From Domibacillus epiphyticus (GTDB lineage: Bacteria > Bacillota > Bacilli > Bacillales > Domibacillaceae): a DNA stretch of 64,000 nucleotides. The stretch spans positions 1 to 64,000 of the forward strand of contig NZ_MSFI01000005.1 of the NCBI RefSeq assembly GCF_001975785.1, read 5' to 3'. How positions within the stretch are numbered: the first letter of the stretch is position 1; each line of letters starts with the position of its first letter. The notes below the pieces were generated by a model, which was not told where the DNA came from, did no database searches, and saw only the letters and a list, made by a program, of their open reading frames with translations. This document shows positions 60,942 to 64,000 of the stretch, one piece after another. The translations under genes were made by a program, and so were the position numbers.

Positions 60942-63356
60942 TTGACTTCTATTCATATCTTGCTTCTTATCCCTATTTTAGCCGCTTTTCTCATTCCTGT
61001 CATTGGACGGCAATTTCCTAAATTGCATCTTGGCTGGGCAGCTCTCCCGATTCCAATTGTATTATTTAGTTTTTTCGTTTCAAAAGTTTCATCAATTTCT
61101 GCTGGCGAAACATTCACAGGCTCTGTTGCCTGGATCCGTGCATTAGATCTTTATTTTTCCGTTTATTTAGACGGTCTCAGTCTCATTTTCACCCTGTTAA
61201 TAACAGGGATTGGAAGCCTAGTCGTTCTTTATTCAATCTTTTACTTATCGAAGGAGCGAGAATCACTTTCCCATTTCTATGCCTACTTGCTTCTATTCAT
61301 GGGAGCGATGCTTGGCGTCGTGTTATCCGATAACTTAATGGTGCTTTACCTATTTTGGGAATTAACAAGCATCTCTTCTTTCTTATTAATTGCCTTTTGG
61401 TTCCGCCGGAAAAAATCACGTTATGGTGCCCAAAAATCATTTTTGATTACCGTCGGCGGTGGAATTTCAATGCTTGTCGGGTTTATTATGCTCCAAGTTA
61501 TGACCGGGACAAACAGCGTGCAGGAAATCATCGCCATGCGTGATTCCATTCAGGAACACGAATTATTCGTTCCTGCCTTAGTATTAATTTTACTCGGGGC
61601 ATTTACAAAATCTGCACAATTCCCATTTCACATATGGCTGCCGGATGCAATGGAAGCACCGACACCGGTTAGTGCGTACTTGCACTCTGCCACAATGGTG
61701 AAGGCCGGTTTGTTTTTAGTAGCCCGCTTTACTCCGGTTTTCGGAGGAGAAGCGACATGGTTCTGGCTCGTGAGTGGTGTAGGGATTTTTACCATGTTCT
61801 GGGGTTCATTCTCCGCTGTTAGACAAAAAGACTTAAAAGCACTGCTCGCATACTCAACCATCAGCCAGTTAGGTTTAATCATGTCCCTGTTCGGTCTCGG
61901 ATCTGCAGCGCTGCAGGGAGGAGCTTCTGCGGAGTCCGTTATCTATACAAAAGCAATCTTTGCCGCACTCTTTCACCTTGTAAATCACTCCACATTTAAA
62001 GGCGCCCTGTTCATGGTTGTCGGAATTGTGGACCATGAAGTTGGCACAAGGGATATCAGAAAGCTCGGCGGGTTAATTTCCTTGATGCCGATCACGTTCA
62101 CGCTTACGGTGATTAGCAGCTTTTCGATGGCTGGACTTCCGCCATTTAATGGTTTTTTGAGTAAGGAAATGTTCTTTACTGCTGTATTAAACGCGAATGA
62201 AATGACCATTTTCTCGATGGACACCTGGGGACTCTTATTTCCAATTATCGCCTGGATAGGAAGCATTTTTACCTTCACTTATTCAATGATTGTGGTTTTC
62301 CGGACATTTCTCGGTCCTTATCGCCGTGAAAAACTGGAGAAAGACCCGCACGAGGCGCCTGTTGGGATGCTAATCTCACCCATTATTTTATGTATGCTCG
62401 TCATACTTTTGTTTTTTGTACCGAACCGATTAAGTGATTATTTGCTATCGCCTGCAATGAACAGCATATTGCCAGCTTATCAGAACATGGACGGGCTAAT
62501 TCCGAAGATCTCTCCCTGGCATGGATTTAACTTAGAGTTATTTATGACAGCCGGAGTTGTCCTACTGGGCGCGTTTTTGTTAAGAACTTATCGATACTGG
62601 AATGTTGTTTATGACTTCTTTCCTGAAAAAAGAAGTATTGACCGCGGATACCAGTGGATGTTAGCCAGGGGCGAAAGTGGATCGAAACGAGCAACAGATC
62701 GTTATATGACAGGTTTCTTAACAAATTATCTTTATTATATTTATGGTTTCCTTTTGCTCGTCGTTGGTGGAACGCTATGGCTGACGGGCAGTATCGTAAT
62801 TGATACTTCCAACGATGCCCCCGTCAGTGTGTACGAAGGAATCATTATTGTCATTATGGCGACCGCAGCAATTAGCATTCTTTTCACGAAGTCTCGAATG
62901 ACCGCTACTTTGTTAAATGGTGTGCTAGGTTACTCAATTGCTATTTTCTTTGTATTGTTTAGAGCACCTGACTTAGCGCTGACACAGCTAGTAGTCGAAA
63001 CGGTCACAACTGTTTTATTCCTCCTTTGCTTCTATCATTTACCTGAGTGGTCAAAAGAGGAACGATCCTTGAAAGTCCGCTTTCCTAAAATGGTCGTTTC
63101 GATTGGAACTGGTGCATTGACCGTTTTACTTGCCCTCTCTGTCCAAGGCAATAAAATGTTTGAATCCATATCGAGTTACTTTGAAGATTCCTATAAGCTC
63201 GCAGGAGGGCGAAATATCGTCAACTCCATTTTAGGGGACTTCCGTGCTTTTGATACGATGCTCGAAGTCGTTGTCCTCTTTATTGCTGGCGTCGGCGTCT
63301 ACACCCTTATTAAATTAAAAGAGCCTAAAGGAGGGGATGATATTGAGAGAGAATGA
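60942..63356 (+). CDS. mrpA: Na+/H+ antiporter subunit A
   Basis: An 804-residue MrpA (ShaA), the large membrane subunit of the seven-gene Mrp antiporter, related to complex I subunit NuoL. About 20 helices are predicted. The proton-channel motifs LYLFWELTSISSFLLIAFW, PFHIWLPDAMEAPTPVSAYLHSATMVKAGLFL and the C-terminal MrpA-specific region (RAPDLALTQLVVETVTTVLFLL) are clear. The TTG at 60942 has TTAGGAGGG upstream. It opens mrpABC and presumably D-G beyond the window. The complex exports Na+ for pH and salt homeostasis. Confidence 0.95.
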   Translation: MTSIHILLLIPILAAFLIPVIGRQFPKLHLGWAALPIPIVLFSFFVSKVSSISAGETFTGSVAWIRALDLYFSVYLDGLSLIFTLLITGIGSLVVLYSIFYLSKERESLSHFYAYLLLFMGAMLGVVLSDNLMVLYLFWELTSISSFLLIAFWFRRKKSRYGAQKSFLITVGGGISMLVGFIMLQVMTGTNSVQEIIAMRDSIQEHELFVPALVLILLGAFTKSAQFPFHIWLPDAMEAPTPVSAYLHSATMVKAGLFLVARFTPVFGGEATWFWLVSGVGIFTMFWGSFSAVRQKDLKALLAYSTISQLGLIMSLFGLGSAALQGGASAESVIYTKAIFAALFHLVNHSTFKGALFMVVGIVDHEVGTRDIRKLGGLISLMPITFTLTVISSFSMAGLPPFNGFLSKEMFFTAVLNANEMTIFSMDTWGLLFPIIAWIGSIFTFTYSMIVVFRTFLGPYRREKLEKDPHEAPVGMLISPIILCMLVILLFFVPNRLSDYLLSPAMNSILPAYQNMDGLIPKISPWHGFNLELFMTAGVVLLGAFLLRTYRYWNVVYDFFPEKRSIDRGYQWMLARGESGSKRATDRYMTGFLTNYLYYIYGFLLLVVGGTLWLTGSIVIDTSNDAPVSVYEGIIIVIMATAAISILFTKSRMTATLLNGVLGYSIAIFFVLFRAPDLALTQLVVETVTTVLFLLCFYHLPEWSKEERSLKVRFPKMVVSIGTGALTVLLALSVQGNKMFESISSYFEDSYKLAGGRNIVNSILGDFRAFDTMLEVVVLFIAGVGVYTLIKLKEPKGGDDIERE

Positions 63357-63765
63357 TGTTATCTTACAAACGGTGTCCAAAGTCGCGGTATTCATTATAC
63401 TAACATTTGGTGTTTATTTATTCTTAGCCGGTCACCATAACCCGGGTGGTGGATTTATCGGAGGCCTTACTTTATCATCTGCTTTTGTTCTCCTTTATTT
63501 AGCGTTTGACGTTGAAACGGTTAACGCCGGGATTCCGCTCGATTACAAAATGGTTGCGGCGACAGGGGTGCTGATCGCCATATTCACCGGAATGGGGGCG
63601 CTTCTCTTTGACAGTGCTTTTCTCAGCCAGACCTTTGCTTATTTCGATCTTCCCATTTTCGGGAAAACAGAGCTTGCAACTGTCGTATTGTTCGAGTCGG
63701 GGATCGCATTAGGCGTGGTTGGTGTTGTTGTAACCATTATCATTAGTATTAGTGAGGATGTATAA
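63343..63765 (+). CDS. mrpB: Na+/H+ antiporter subunit B
   Basis: A 140-residue MrpB with four helices; GHHNPGGGFIGGLTLSSAFVL is the signature. It overlaps the end of mrpA by 14 bases. TTG 63343 is preferred because AGGAGGGG sits about 6 bases before it, whereas ATG 63337 is only two bases from that site; the protein differs by two residues. Confidence 0.92.
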   Translation: MRENDVILQTVSKVAVFIILTFGVYLFLAGHHNPGGGFIGGLTLSSAFVLLYLAFDVETVNAGIPLDYKMVAATGVLIAIFTGMGALLFDSAFLSQTFAYFDLPIFGKTELATVVLFESGIALGVVGVVVTIIISISEDV

Positions 63766-63766
63766 T

Positions 63767-64000
63767 ATGGAAACGATGATTATTCTTCTAGCCGGTGTGC
63801 TCGTATCTGTTGCCACTTACCTTCTCCTTTCAAAAAATATGATTCGGGTTGTTTTGGGCACCGCCATTTTATCTCATGCCGTCCATTTGTTGCTGATGAC
63901 AATGGGGGGGTTGAAAATCGGGAGTGTCCCTATATTAGGAGATACTGTTGAAACATATACCGATGCGCTGCCACAAGCATTGATTTTAACCGCTATCGTC
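63767..64000 (+). CDS. mrpC: Na+/H+ antiporter subunit C (partial)
   Basis: The first 78 residues of MrpC, a NuoK-like subunit with three helices; VLGTAILSHAVHLLLMTMGG and the TDALPQALILTAIV segment at the edge are typical. It starts one base after the mrpB stop. The gene continues past the right edge of the window. Confidence 0.92.
   Translation, partial: METMIILLAGVLVSVATYLLLSKNMIRVVLGTAILSHAVHLLLMTMGGLKIGSVPILGDTVETYTDALPQALILTAIV

Overview
The window looks like chromosomal DNA from an aerobic, endospore-forming member of the Bacillaceae, with moderately low GC. The clues are a Tlp spore protein, a spoVAC/spoVAD cluster with DUF1657 and DUF421 genes, a KinA-type kinase, TnrA, a BioW-type biotin operon, MsmX, a YclNOPQ-type siderophore transporter and an Mrp antiporter operon. 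Species cannot be fixed from sequence alone. No rRNA, tRNA or CRISPR array was seen. The only mobile-DNA traces are a possible IS3-type end at the left edge and a lone, probably catalytically impaired tyrosine recombinase near 59.4 kb.

Layout. 0-11 kb: tlp; a cobalamin riboswitch driving a SAM methyltransferase and probably a nitroreductase; gluconokinase; the BirA-controlled operon bioA-bioF-bioD-(membrane S component)-bioW; a quinone oxidoreductase divergent from its likely TetR repressor. 11-20 kb: a Tyr/Pro/Arg-rich coat-like protein, cydDC under a Rex site, a compact spoVA/2Duf spore operon and a soluble PAS kinase. 19.9-30.3 kb: a CatE-like dioxygenase, then a nine-gene sugar operon (binding protein, two permeases, LacI regulator, ThuA protein, two Gfo/Idh/MocA dehydrogenases, a sugar isomerase/epimerase, MsmX-type ATPase) behind a sigma-A promoter with a cre site. 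This reads as a 3-keto-glycoside type disaccharide pathway.

30-47 kb: an Hpt-REC-GGDEF-REC c-di-GMP protein, rodA, thioredoxin-like and CobW genes, an HxlR regulator divergent from a nitroreductase, a two-component system, the Fur-controlled yclNOPQ-like petrobactin uptake genes, a frameshifted IsdG/HmoA pseudogene behind two Fur boxes and a 10-G tract, hflX with a leader hairpin, uppP and an AbrB-like regulator. 47-56.5 kb: an MhqD-like esterase, a nirC transporter, siroheme cobA, a decayed nirB'-nirC' deletion fusion, and tnrA divergent from it with two TnrA boxes. Then come a YfmS-like chemoreceptor, a lysine-riboswitch amino-acid permease, a second APC permease, a hydrolase and yjbQ. 56.5-64 kb: an SsuABC-like transporter, the lone recombinase, a KdpD-like USP protein and mrpABC running off the right edge.

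Themes. Regulation is unusually legible: cobalamin and lysine riboswitches, and BirA, Rex, TetR, HxlR/DUF24, CcpA, Fur and TnrA sites each lie next to a fitting gene. Electrophile and quinone defence genes are scattered (catE, a Frm2-like nitroreductase with HxlR, MhqD, quinone oxidoreductase). Nitrite assimilation and heme degradation show recent gene loss while their control regions persist.
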